Shown here one piece after another: positions 1-6,081 of a DNA stretch of 8,270 bases. The stretch spans positions 1-8,270 of the forward strand of contig DRSY01000169.1 of assembly GCA_011372335.1 (NCBI GenBank). The letters run 5' to 3'. Below the pieces are notes generated by a model. The model made no database searches, had not been told where the DNA came from, and was given only the letters and a program-made list of their open reading frames with translations. A program made the translations under genes and the position numbers. This DNA comes from Candidatus Woesearchaeota archaeon (GTDB lineage: Archaea > Nanobdellota > Nanobdellia > Woesearchaeales > SM23-78). Numbering within the stretch: position 1 is the first letter of the stretch; the number at the start of each line of letters is the position of its first letter.

Positions 1-2
1 CT

Positions 3-893
3 ATTAAGATTGATGCAGTAGCCGACCATAGTTATGACTTCGAGTTCGAGAACGTAAACGGAGACTTGTATGACTTCCCACTTTTAACTAACAAAGATGG
101 GACCTACAAGTACGGAGATGACGACGACGACCTCATCTTTGAAGAGCCAGTCTATACAGGAAGTTGTGATGGTACCCATGGTTGGGACAACGAGACTTTC
201 ATCTCTGATGACGACTACTTTGTTGTCTCAGATGGTGCAACAAGCCTGACCACTGATACAAGGGTTACTAGTATAATGAGGTATAAGTCCATAAGCACTG
301 GTGACAACACAGTAACCTTCCAGGACCTGGCAGGAGATACCATAGTAGTGTCCTACACAGGAACCCCGGGTGCAGGTGCTAGTGGTGAGCTGATTGTTGC
401 TGGTAAGAGCCACACGTTCTACATTGGCAACGAGTCAGCAACAGCATCAGAAGACTATGCCCTAACAATGGACTTGGATGGCGACGGAACTATTAACGAC
501 ACGAAAGTATACCTTATTGCAAGAGGAGGCGGAATAATTGACTTAGGAGACCAGAGCTTTAGTCTAGGAGCAGGTAAGGACAACTTGACCAACCCAGAAA
601 CCGCATCAGAAGCCAGCACAGTAATAAACATCTCAACACCAACAGACAACTTTGATGAGTCCAGCGACACAGGAACTAACTGGTTAGCAATCCAGATAAA
701 CGAGACCACAGGAAACGAAGTGGACCTGAGTGTGACAGAGCCAAGCCTCTACGAGTGGCATGAAGACGAAGACTATGACCTAGGAATGACAACCTACGGT
801 GTATTCATAAAACAATACAACCCAAGCGGTGATGAAGCAGACGAAGTAACAATTGAGTACCCACTCGTGCAGAGAGAGCTCAGGTGTTCGTAG
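3..893 (+). CDS. S-layer protein, central part (5' truncated by window edge, 3' end frameshifted)
   Basis: This is the middle of an archaeal S-layer (surface lattice) protein. The frame is open to the left edge, giving about 296 visible residues. The TTG at 66 is only the first possible start inside the window, not the real one. The sequence is rich in Thr, Ser, Gly, Asp and beta-strand-like stretches and has very few Cys and Lys. A five-Asp run is encoded at about 118-132. A calcium-loop-like DLDGDGTIND lies at 471-500 and is followed by GGGIIDLG, a pattern I associate with S-layer proteins of DPANN-type archaea. The frame stops at 891-893, but the protein clearly continues in frame 2 (next entry): the sequence just after 878 reads AQVFVAAGSVE and leads into the S-layer C-terminal domain. 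The codons favour AAC, GAC, ACC and other C-ending forms more than the neighbours do, as expected for a very highly expressed gene. The family call is from sequence recognition, not a search. Confidence 0.82.
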   Translation: MKIDAVADHSYDFEFENVNGDLYDFPLLTNKDGTYKYGDDDDDLIFEEPVYTGSCDGTHGWDNETFISDDDYFVVSDGATSLTTDTRVTSIMRYKSISTGDNTVTFQDLAGDTIVVSYTGTPGAGASGELIVAGKSHTFYIGNESATASEDYALTMDLDGDGTINDTKVYLIARGGGIIDLGDQSFSLGAGKDNLTNPETASEASTVINISTPTDNFDESSDTGTNWLAIQINETTGNEVDLSVTEPSLYEWHEDEDYDLGMTTYGVFIKQYNPSGDEADEVTIEYPLVQRELRCS

Positions 894-1294
894 CAGCAGG
901 AAGTGTTGAGGTCAAGGAATCAACAGCTACAAGCGGCGGAACTATTGAAACAACCACTGTGACCCCAATCGCTATTGGACTCGCAGTGCTTGACACAGAC
1001 GCACCAGCTATTGGAACAGAGAACATGATCGTGGTTGGTGGTCCATGCGCTAACACAGTAGCAGCAGAGCTTATGGGCAACCCAGAGAACTGTGCTGAAG
1101 GCTTTGAGCCAGGGAAAGCAATTATAAAGCTATTCCCAGACCAGAACGCTTTACTCGTTGCTGGTTACGAAGCACAAGAGACTCTCGGAGCCTGTTATGT
1201 GTTAGCAGACCACGAGGACTACGACTTGTCAGGCACAGAGGTTGAAGTTGTTGTGGCTGACCTCAGCGATCTAGTGGTCAACCCAATAAGCTAA
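857..1294 (+). CDS. S-layer protein C-terminal domain, continuation of the upstream gene after an apparent frameshift
   Basis: This frame is open from 857 to the TAA at 1292-1294. It encodes the C-terminal domain of the same S-layer protein. The recognisable core is VVGGPCAN (from about 1031), then GNPENCAEGFEPGKAIIKLF and LLVAGYEAQET, which matches the archaeal S-layer C-terminal family (S_layer_C type) and resembles cell-wall-binding-repeat-like folds. Three cysteines, in VVGGPCAN, NPENC and GACYVL, could form a disulfide. The GTG at 884 could be read as a start, but no ribosome binding site or promoter precedes it and it falls inside the conserved QVFVAAG strand. I therefore treat this as the end of the upstream protein, not a separate gene. 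The junction needs a -1 shift (one missing base) somewhere in 855-893. This could be an assembly error, a real mutation or, less likely, programmed slippage. Codon use matches the upstream part. Confidence 0.8.
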   Translation, partial: VPTRAERAQVFVAAGSVEVKESTATSGGTIETTTVTPIAIGLAVLDTDAPAIGTENMIVVGGPCANTVAAELMGNPENCAEGFEPGKAIIKLFPDQNALLVAGYEAQETLGACYVLADHEDYDLSGTEVEVVVADLSDLVVNPIS

Positions 1295-1305
1295 AAACAA
1301 AAAAA

Positions 1306-1336
1306 TTCTTTCTTTTTTTTCTTTCTCTCTTTCTTT
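1306..1336 (+). terminator. 31-nt pyrimidine/oligo-T tract, probable terminator of the S-layer gene
   Basis: Twelve bases after the S-layer stop codon there are 31 consecutive T or C residues, including T8 at 1313-1320. They follow an A-rich stretch at 1293-1305. Archaeal RNA polymerase terminates at oligo-T stretches on the non-template strand without needing a hairpin, and I see no stable hairpin here. The length suits a very highly transcribed gene with a separate promoter just downstream. Confidence 0.7.
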
Positions 1337-1364
1337 AAGTGTTTGTTTGTTGAAAAACGAAAAA

Positions 1365-1372
1365 CATATATA
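1365..1372 (+). promoter_or_regulatory. TATA box of the secreted-protein gene
   Basis: CATATATA is preceded by A-rich sequence that could serve as a BRE. An archaeal TATA centre at about -26/-27 puts the transcription start near 1395, only a few bases from the ATG at 1400. The mRNA would be leaderless or nearly so, and no Shine-Dalgarno sequence precedes this ATG. This supports 1400 as the start over the in-frame TTG at 1343, which lies upstream of the TATA box. Confidence 0.65.
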
Positions 1373-1399
1373 CTCTTAATTCAAGGCGTAACACTTGGT

Positions 1400-3277
1400 A
1401 TGAAAGAGGATTATTTGTTAAAGAAAAACCCAGCATTGCCTCTTATCATCCTATTCTTACTTATTCTTTTCTCATCTCACGCAGAAGCAAAGACTCTTCA
1501 TGGTGACTGGCATTACTCAGGAGACACCTTCACTGTTGAAGATGATGTTATCATGGTTACGCATTATAATTTTTATGATACCTCTGTGATTCTGGATGTG
1601 AATGATAAGACTTATATTATTAATGAAGGGGGTTGTGAGATAACCCCGACGAGGAAGTATTGTGTTGACGAGATATTCAGGGACATAGAGAACGCTGATG
1701 AGGATGACCCTCTTAAATTCGAAGCAGGAATTGTGTACGCAGGGATATACGTAACCATAAGTACTAGGGGTCCTGATATAAGCCTCTCAAGAGAATTCTC
1801 AACCACCACGCCTGAGCTTAATGAAGAAGTAACTGTGACAGTGACTGTGAAGAACAACGGCGAGGAAGGCACAGACTCCTTTTTTTATCAGGAAACTCTT
1901 CCAAAAGGAGTAATCCTAACAGCTTCGTCTTCTGGCACGAAGAGAACAGCTAGGACGGTTACCTATGAGTCTAACATTCCTTTTAATAGTGAGAAGACCT
2001 TTACTTACACCTTCAAAGTAACTGATTACATGGAATTCACGAGCCAGCCCATAGCAAAGTACGCTTATGAGGGGGTTGAGCAAAACGTTTCTGTTCCTAA
2101 GAAAACCGTGAAGGTGAACAAGCCATACGAGTTAGAACTAACTCTTTCCCAGGAGAGTATCGAAGCCAGCGACCAGGCCGCGCTAAGTATCCGTGTGGAT
2201 AACAAAGTATCAGATGATATAGAGGTGAATGAGCTTGAACTAATACCTCCTTCCTTTGTCGCTCTTCAAACCAAGCCGGGCGAGCTGGATAAGAGAAAAG
2301 GGAGTTATTACTGGAATGGAAGCATAGAGAGCGGTAAGTATAAGCTAATAAACCTTCTTCTGAAACCTCTTAAGTCAGGTAGTTATGTTTTCTCTGTTAA
2401 TCTGAGAGTAACAGACTCTGCGGGCAAGGAGTTCTCAGAGGTTCAGAACGCCACGCTCACCGCCACTGTTAAGGAGCTAGAACCCATCCTCTCTATTACT
2501 GATAAGAGCGTGTCTGAAGGCAGCGCTTTCAGAGTGGCTTTCTCAGTCAGAAACCCTAATGACAAGATAGGCTTCAGGGATATCACTACTGGTATTAGAA
2601 GCGAGTTATTCCCTGAACTAAGAGCAGAGCTTGATGAATTACTGCCTGGTAAGACTAAGACCTTGATAGTTAATGACACACTCACAGCACCTTTTCTCGA
2701 CGAGAAAAAAAGTTATGAAATAGAAGCTTTTGGAACCTATGAGACCACTACTAACGAGCATTTTGAATTTTCAAAAACAGAGACAATCACAGTCAGCCCT
2801 GTGAGCGATGCAGTATCAATAATCCAGGAGTTCAGTGATACAGAAATAGAAGCAGGTACGAACCTCACAGTAACTGTTAAGATAAAGAATAATGTTGAAG
2901 AAGCAGTAAGTGTTAAGGTTGCTGATAAATACCCCGAGGATGTTAGTGTTATTGGAGGTAAGACAGGTACGACCCTTTATTTTGATGAGGCTGGTACAAA
3001 ACAAGCATATACATATATTATTAGGATCCCGTCTGATTACGAGGAGGACAAGCTTGTAATAACAACTACTGCTTCTATAGGTGGAAAAAACTATGTTGGT
3101 AATAAATCAATAAACATCACGATTAGTTCTTCAGTAGAAGAATTGAATGAGTCTAAGCCGGTGAAGAAACCCGAGCCCAAGCCACGAGGAACTAAAGAAA
3201 AAAAGCCTGGTTTTATCGAGAAGGTTATCAATTCAATAACAGACTTCTTTAAGAGAGTGTTCGGAATGAAAAAATAA
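1400..3277 (+). CDS. Secreted DUF11/CARDB-like multi-domain surface protein
   Basis: The product is 625 residues, probably exported and cell-surface associated. Residues 1-30 form a signal peptide: charged MKEDYLLKK, hydrophobic LPLIILFLLILF, and a likely signal peptidase I site after HAEA. Residues 31-120 are a small N-terminal domain with a Cys pair (C79, C88) that may form a disulfide. About four beta-sandwich modules follow, at roughly 125-239 (DUF11-like, with VTVTVKNNGEEG and a TLPKGV motif), 242-357, 362-466 and 472-578 (VTVKIKNNVEEA). These resemble the CARDB/DUF11 domains of archaeal S-layer-associated proteins (COG1361-like). Residues 581-603 are a Pro/Lys/Glu-rich linker, and residues 605-625 form an amphipathic helix instead of a transmembrane anchor. 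The start at 1400 fits both the TATA box and the signal peptide. Its place directly after the S-layer gene suggests a role in the same envelope. The exact function is unknown, and there are no catalytic motifs. Confidence 0.85.
   Translation: MKEDYLLKKNPALPLIILFLLILFSSHAEAKTLHGDWHYSGDTFTVEDDVIMVTHYNFYDTSVILDVNDKTYIINEGGCEITPTRKYCVDEIFRDIENADEDDPLKFEAGIVYAGIYVTISTRGPDISLSREFSTTTPELNEEVTVTVTVKNNGEEGTDSFFYQETLPKGVILTASSSGTKRTARTVTYESNIPFNSEKTFTYTFKVTDYMEFTSQPIAKYAYEGVEQNVSVPKKTVKVNKPYELELTLSQESIEASDQAALSIRVDNKVSDDIEVNELELIPPSFVALQTKPGELDKRKGSYYWNGSIESGKYKLINLLLKPLKSGSYVFSVNLRVTDSAGKEFSEVQNATLTATVKELEPILSITDKSVSEGSAFRVAFSVRNPNDKIGFRDITTGIRSELFPELRAELDELLPGKTKTLIVNDTLTAPFLDEKKSYEIEAFGTYETTTNEHFEFSKTETITVSPVSDAVSIIQEFSDTEIEAGTNLTVTVKIKNNVEEAVSVKVADKYPEDVSVIGGKTGTTLYFDEAGTKQAYTYIIRIPSDYEEDKLVITTTASIGGKNYVGNKSINITISSSVEELNESKPVKKPEPKPRGTKEKKPGFIEKVINSITDFFKRVFGMKK
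3269..3274 (-). terminator. Possible oligo-T terminator for the radical SAM gene inside the convergent gene's 3' end
   Basis: The A6 run on the + strand reads as T6 on the minus strand, 18-23 nt beyond the radical SAM stop codon. It overlaps the last codons of the convergent secreted-protein gene. The two stop codons are only 14 bp apart, so the transcripts must overlap or terminate within each other's coding ends. The evidence is the T-run alone. Confidence 0.35.
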
Positions 3278-3291
3278 GGGAAAGCTTAGAA

Positions 3292-4515
3292 TTACTGTTT
3301 TACTCCGCGGTATATGTTATGCTTATCCCTTATAATCCTTACTTTAACACAGGAATTAAGAGGAACACGCTCTGCTTTTTCAACAATAATTGCTCTGTTC
3401 CTATAAACCCCTATCTTTTCTCCTAGAAGAGGCCCTTCGCAAACAATCCGTGCTTTCACAACCTGTTTTCTTTTAAAAGGTTTCTCAAGCCGGACATCAG
3501 GTCTTATCCCAAAGTCTTCTCTGCATAGTCTTAGCTTAATCCCAGCGATCTTTTCAAATGGCTTAAGCATGTTAAAGAACTCATCCCATGTTCTCTGCTT
3601 CACAGGATTCCTGCCACGCTTATAATTAAGAAAGTTCTGGATGCCAAGCACAGGAAAAGAAGAGTTCAGATTATTCCTAATCCTCATACCTGTTCTAATC
3701 AATCCTTCTAGCTCCTCATCGTTAAGTCCTGGTATGATGACAGGAGCAATAAGCACACTTATTCTTTTACTGGCATAATCAATTATTTCAAGTAGGTGGT
3801 TAAGGTTATAAGTCGTGCCTGCCAAGAACCGGCATTTCTCCTTGTCAAGAGCGTTGAGTGAGATATTAAGCCTTGTAACACCAGCACTTACTAGCTCATC
3901 AACTAGTTTTTTGCTGAGCAAAGTACCATTAGTATCTATTGATACTACTTTGACTTTCGGGTTTCTTCTCAAATCCTTTATTAGCTCAAGCAGAGGCGCG
4001 TATAGAAGAGGTTCGCCCTGAGGACCGATATGAGCCTCCACAGGATTTTTTTTCTTCTTAACAAGCTTATTGAACTCTTCTATAAGATAATCTTTTTCAA
4101 CAACATAACCTGTTCTTTTCTTTGTGCTCAGACCTGCATCAACACTGCAGAATACGCAGTCAAGATTACAAGCTGTTAAGGGTTTTACTTCTATGCAATT
4201 AGTATTTCTGTCCACCAAGCCGAAAACACCGGTTCCTATTAAGGGGATGCCTGAGTTCTTATGAACATACACTGTTCTTTGCTTATTAATAATGCATACC
4301 AGCTCTCTAAGTCCTTTCCCAAGGAGTTGGTTGAATTTGTTAATAGCTTTTCTTTCAGAGCACTTGAATTCTATTGAGTTCTTTCTTATCACGAACCCCG
4401 CTATTCTGGATAAATCACTTTTTAAGAGGTAGAAATAGTATATCCTAAGAAAGAAAACCTTTACTTTGTCTTCTCCCTCCACGAACTCTAAGTCTTGGAA
4501 GCTTAAAACTGCCAT
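3292..4515 (-). CDS. Radical SAM Fe-S protein with C-terminal TRAM-like domain (COG2100-like)
   Basis: The product is 407 residues. Its radical SAM signature is C116-NLD-C120-VF-C123, the CxxxCxxC that binds the [4Fe-4S] cluster for S-adenosylmethionine cleavage. It is followed by SVDAG, a GGE-like IGPQGEPLL (163-171) and VSIDTNGTLL, a series I recall from the uncharacterised archaeal COG2100 radical SAM family. Residues 1-105 are an N-terminal extension, and residues 350-407 look like a TRAM/OB-type RNA-binding domain (GPLLGEKIGVYRNRAIIV, then VKVRIIR). TRAM fused to radical SAM is known from the methylthiotransferases MiaB and RimO. This protein lacks an obvious UPF0004 domain, so it is not one of those, but an RNA or ribosomal substrate is a fair inference. 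The frame stays open upstream to 4704, but that would run into GINS15. The ATG at 4513-4515 is preceded by a well-placed TATA box and is my start. Confidence 0.85.
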   Translation of the reverse strand: MAVLSFQDLEFVEGEDKVKVFFLRIYYFYLLKSDLSRIAGFVIRKNSIEFKCSERKAINKFNQLLGKGLRELVCIINKQRTVYVHKNSGIPLIGTGVFGLVDRNTNCIEVKPLTACNLDCVFCSVDAGLSTKKRTGYVVEKDYLIEEFNKLVKKKKNPVEAHIGPQGEPLLYAPLLELIKDLRRNPKVKVVSIDTNGTLLSKKLVDELVSAGVTRLNISLNALDKEKCRFLAGTTYNLNHLLEIIDYASKRISVLIAPVIIPGLNDEELEGLIRTGMRIRNNLNSSFPVLGIQNFLNYKRGRNPVKQRTWDEFFNMLKPFEKIAGIKLRLCREDFGIRPDVRLEKPFKRKQVVKARIVCEGPLLGEKIGVYRNRAIIVEKAERVPLNSCVKVRIIRDKHNIYRGVKQ

Positions 4516-4538
4516 GTTACGCTTAAGAATATCTTTTT

Positions 4539-4546
4539 TATTTAAA
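4539..4546 (-). promoter_or_regulatory. TATA-like box of the radical SAM gene
   Basis: On the minus strand this reads TTTAAATA. Its centre lies about 27 nt upstream of the ATG at 4515, which would put transcription initiation at the start codon (leaderless mRNA). No Shine-Dalgarno sequence is visible upstream of that ATG. This is the main argument for the 407-residue product over longer in-frame starts. Confidence 0.55.
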
Positions 4547-4571
4547 AAAAGTGTTGATTTCCACAGCAAAC

Positions 4572-4579
4572 TATATAAA
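4572..4579 (+). promoter_or_regulatory. TATA box of the GINS15 gene
   Basis: TATATAAA is centred about 27 nt upstream of the ATG at 4603, so the mRNA is predicted to be leaderless. No Shine-Dalgarno sequence is present. Together with the minus-strand TATA at 4539-4546 it forms a compact divergent promoter in the 87 bp between the two start codons. Confidence 0.7.
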
Positions 4580-4602
4580 CCAAGTATTCTTCCTTCAGAC
4601 CC

Positions 4603-5328
4603 ATGGTTGATATCAGGATTACTTATGAAACCTTGTTTGACCTTCTGCGAAGGGAGAAGAATAGAGAGGAGCTTCAGAGCCTTGATAATGACTTCTATGA
4701 ACAAGTACTGGCTTATCTTAAGGAGAAAAAAGAAGCTCTTAGCCGTAAAGGGGATGAGTTGTTTGTATCAGCGGAGAGGGAGAAGCTGAAAATACAGTTC
4801 CAGAATATCCGTAGGATTATAAAAGAGTTGTATGAGCGCAGGGAGAAGAAAATTATTAATATGGCTCTCACAAGGGTGAGGACTGGCTCTGATGTTATTG
4901 ACACATCAGCCCTTCTGCCCTCTGAAAAAGAGTTTTTTGACGAGCAAGTAGCCTTGTTCACTAAGTACCGAGAAGAGGTCTTGAATAGCATTCTCCACCT
5001 CCAAGGGTTTAATAATAGAAAAGAGATTAAAACAGGGGGCGGGGAAAAAGGAGAAACCAAGCCACGGCTTGAAGCAGAGGAAAAAGAGAAGGATGATGTT
5101 AAGAAAGAAGAACCTGTTATGAGAGGAGGTGTTGAAGAAGAAAAAGAAGTGCTGGAGGACGCGGATGTGTCTAAGAAGAAAAGGATAAGGGTGATTAGTG
5201 CTATACCAGAATTCGTGGGTTTGAAAGGAGAAACCATAGGTCCATTTAATAAAGGGGATGTGGTAGAACTTGATGAAGCACTAGCAGATGTTCTTATAAG
5301 GAAAGGTGGTGCTGAGCCTGCTGAATAG
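4603..5328 (+). CDS. gins15: DNA replication complex GINS subunit, GINS15 (Gins51) type
   Basis: GINS bridges the MCM helicase and GAN/RecJ-like nuclease in the archaeal CMG-like replisome. This 241-residue protein has the A-then-B domain order of the archaeal GINS15/51 subunit. A helical A domain occupies about 1-135, starting ITYETLFDLLRREK and including the family-typical REKKIINMALTRVRTG at 80-95. A highly charged Lys/Glu linker of about 55 residues (136-192) follows. The small beta-rich B domain occupies about 194-241 and contains IPEFVGLKGETIGPFNKGDVV and a final helix DEALADVLIRKG. The start at 4603 fits both the TATA box and the family N-terminus. The length is slightly above the common archaeal size because of the linker. 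The gene precedes the translation block L44e-S27e-aIF2-alpha, a neighbourhood that in many archaea links replication and translation genes, but no primase or PCNA gene lies beside it here. Confidence 0.88.
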   Translation: MVDIRITYETLFDLLRREKNREELQSLDNDFYEQVLAYLKEKKEALSRKGDELFVSAEREKLKIQFQNIRRIIKELYERREKKIINMALTRVRTGSDVIDTSALLPSEKEFFDEQVALFTKYREEVLNSILHLQGFNNRKEIKTGGGEKGETKPRLEAEEKEKDDVKKEEPVMRGGVEEEKEVLEDADVSKKKRIRVISAIPEFVGLKGETIGPFNKGDVVELDEALADVLIRKGGAEPAE

Positions 5329-5466
5329 CAAGCTTTTTAAATCATTAACTTCTCCAACGACGATAAGAGTATAAAAGAAGAGAAATAAGAACACTAAAAA
5401 ATTTAATCCTCATAAAAATACATAATATTAAAAAATAATACTTTAAGAAAGAAGGCACTTGATAAA
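5329..5466 (+). promoter_or_regulatory. 138-bp spacer with probable promoter(s) of the L44e gene
   Basis: The spacer is strongly A/T-rich and has no ORF. CTTTTTAAATCA near 5334-5345 resembles the S27e promoter element CTTTATAAATCA. If used, it would give transcription from about 5364 and a leader of about 100 nt. GTATAAAAG near 5369-5377 and ATAATATTA at 5422-5430 are alternative TATA-like sites. Before the ATG there is only a weak GAAGG at 5451-5455, 11 nt away. I cannot tell which site is used, and I see no stable RNA structure. Confidence 0.4.
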
Positions 5467-5778
5467 ATGAAACTTAAGAAGATTGTACGGCGGCATTGCC
5501 CTTATTGCAAGAAGCATACAGAACACAAAGTATCTCTTGCAAAGAAGAGAGGAAGGAATGCTGCTCATCCCCTGTCAAAAGGTTCTAAGAAGCGGGTTAA
5601 GCAGAGGGGGCTTAGACGCGGAGCAGGCAACCTGGGTAGGTATTCAAAGCCTCCTAAGCCTAAGATGACAGGTAAGAAGACAAGTAAAAAAACAGACTTA
5701 AGATATACGTGTAAGGAGTGCAACAAGACTCATAGCCAAGCCAAGGGTTTTAGGGCTAAAAAGATAGAGTTCGTATAA
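5467..5778 (+). CDS. rpl44e: Large-subunit ribosomal protein L44e (eL42)
   Basis: This is a zinc-ribbon protein of the archaeal and eukaryotic large ribosomal subunit, located near the E site in known structures. The product is 103 residues and very basic. Two zinc half-sites are intact: C11-PY-C14 at the N-terminus and C82-KE-C85 near the C-terminus. Between them is the Arg/Lys/Gly-rich family core (GLRRGAGNLGRYSKPPKPK, 48-66), and TKKTDLRYTC-like sequence leads into the second half-site. It is somewhat longer than the roughly 92-95 residues I recall for many archaeal homologues, mainly through extra Lys-rich residues. The start is the only reasonable ATG. It is the first gene of the L44e-S27e-aIF2-alpha-Nop10 block. 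Confidence 0.95.
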   Translation: MKLKKIVRRHCPYCKKHTEHKVSLAKKRGRNAAHPLSKGSKKRVKQRGLRRGAGNLGRYSKPPKPKMTGKKTSKKTDLRYTCKECNKTHSQAKGFRAKKIEFV

Positions 5779-5834
5779 TTCTAAGTTAAAAACTCATCTC
5801 ATCTTCATCATAACCTTTTTTGTGTTCAACAACC

Positions 5835-5842
5835 TTTATAAA
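5835..5842 (+). promoter_or_regulatory. TATA box of the S27e gene
   Basis: TTTATAAA sits in the 120-bp gap after L44e and predicts a transcription start near 5865, about 34 nt before the ATG at 5899. A T6 run at about 5815-5820 just upstream could end the L44e transcript. S27e may therefore be transcribed separately from L44e, although read-through is possible. Confidence 0.6.
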
Positions 5843-5884
5843 TCACCGCCTATTCTTTCGTCCGGAGTAACACTAAATTAGGAT

Positions 5885-5893
5885 GGTGGAGGG
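5885..5893 (+). promoter_or_regulatory. Ribosome binding site of S27e
   Basis: GGTGGAGGG ends 5 nt before the ATG at 5899 and can pair with the archaeal 16S 3' end (CCUCC). It separates this leadered gene from the leaderless ones elsewhere in the window. It rules out the out-of-frame ATG at 5883, which lies partly in front of it. Confidence 0.7.
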
Positions 5894-5898
5894 ATACT

Positions 5899-6081
5899 AT
5901 GGAGGTAAGAGAACCTAAGAGCAAGTTCATCAAACTGAGATGCCCGAAGTGTAAAAACGAGCAAATAGTCTTTGGAAAGTCAGCTTCAAAGATTAAGTGC
6001 TTGGTGTGCGGCAGACTATTAGCAGAGCCTACAGGAGGCAAGACTAAGGTAAGAGCCAGGGTGCTTGAAGTCCTTGATTAG
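5899..6081 (+). CDS. rps27e: Small-subunit ribosomal protein S27e (eS27)
   Basis: This is a 60-residue zinc-ribbon ribosomal protein. The four zinc ligands are C15-PK-C18 and C34-LV-C37. The family landmarks KFIKLRCPKCKNEQIVFGKS and CGRLLAEPTGGKTKV are intact, and the length is normal for archaea. A good Shine-Dalgarno sequence precedes the ATG. It is the second gene of the conserved translation block, 120 bp after L44e and 122 bp before aIF2-alpha. Directly after the stop codon, the frame starting at 6078 reads as a short Ala/Glu/Lys-rich tail, noted separately as a curiosity. Confidence 0.95.
   Translation: MEVREPKSKFIKLRCPKCKNEQIVFGKSASKIKCLVCGRLLAEPTGGKTKVRARVLEVLD

Noticed and set aside
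884..1294. Separate gene starting at GTG 884
   Set aside because: There is no promoter or ribosome binding site, and the GTG falls inside a conserved S-layer strand. It is better explained as the C-terminus of the frameshifted upstream gene.
1343..1399. TTG start giving 19 extra residues on the secreted protein
   Set aside because: It lies upstream of the TATA box at 1365-1372 and would bury the signal peptide behind extra sequence. ATG 1400 fits both.
4516..4704. N-terminal extension of the radical SAM ORF by 63 residues
   Set aside because: It would overlap the GINS15 coding region and its promoter. The ATG at 4513-4515 has a TATA-like box about 27 nt upstream, and the extension has no family-like sequence.
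4713..5237. Minus-strand 174-codon ORF opposite GINS15
   Set aside because: It is a Ser/Phe-rich antisense shadow of the Lys/Glu-rich GINS15 codons, with no promoter, ribosome binding site or family features.
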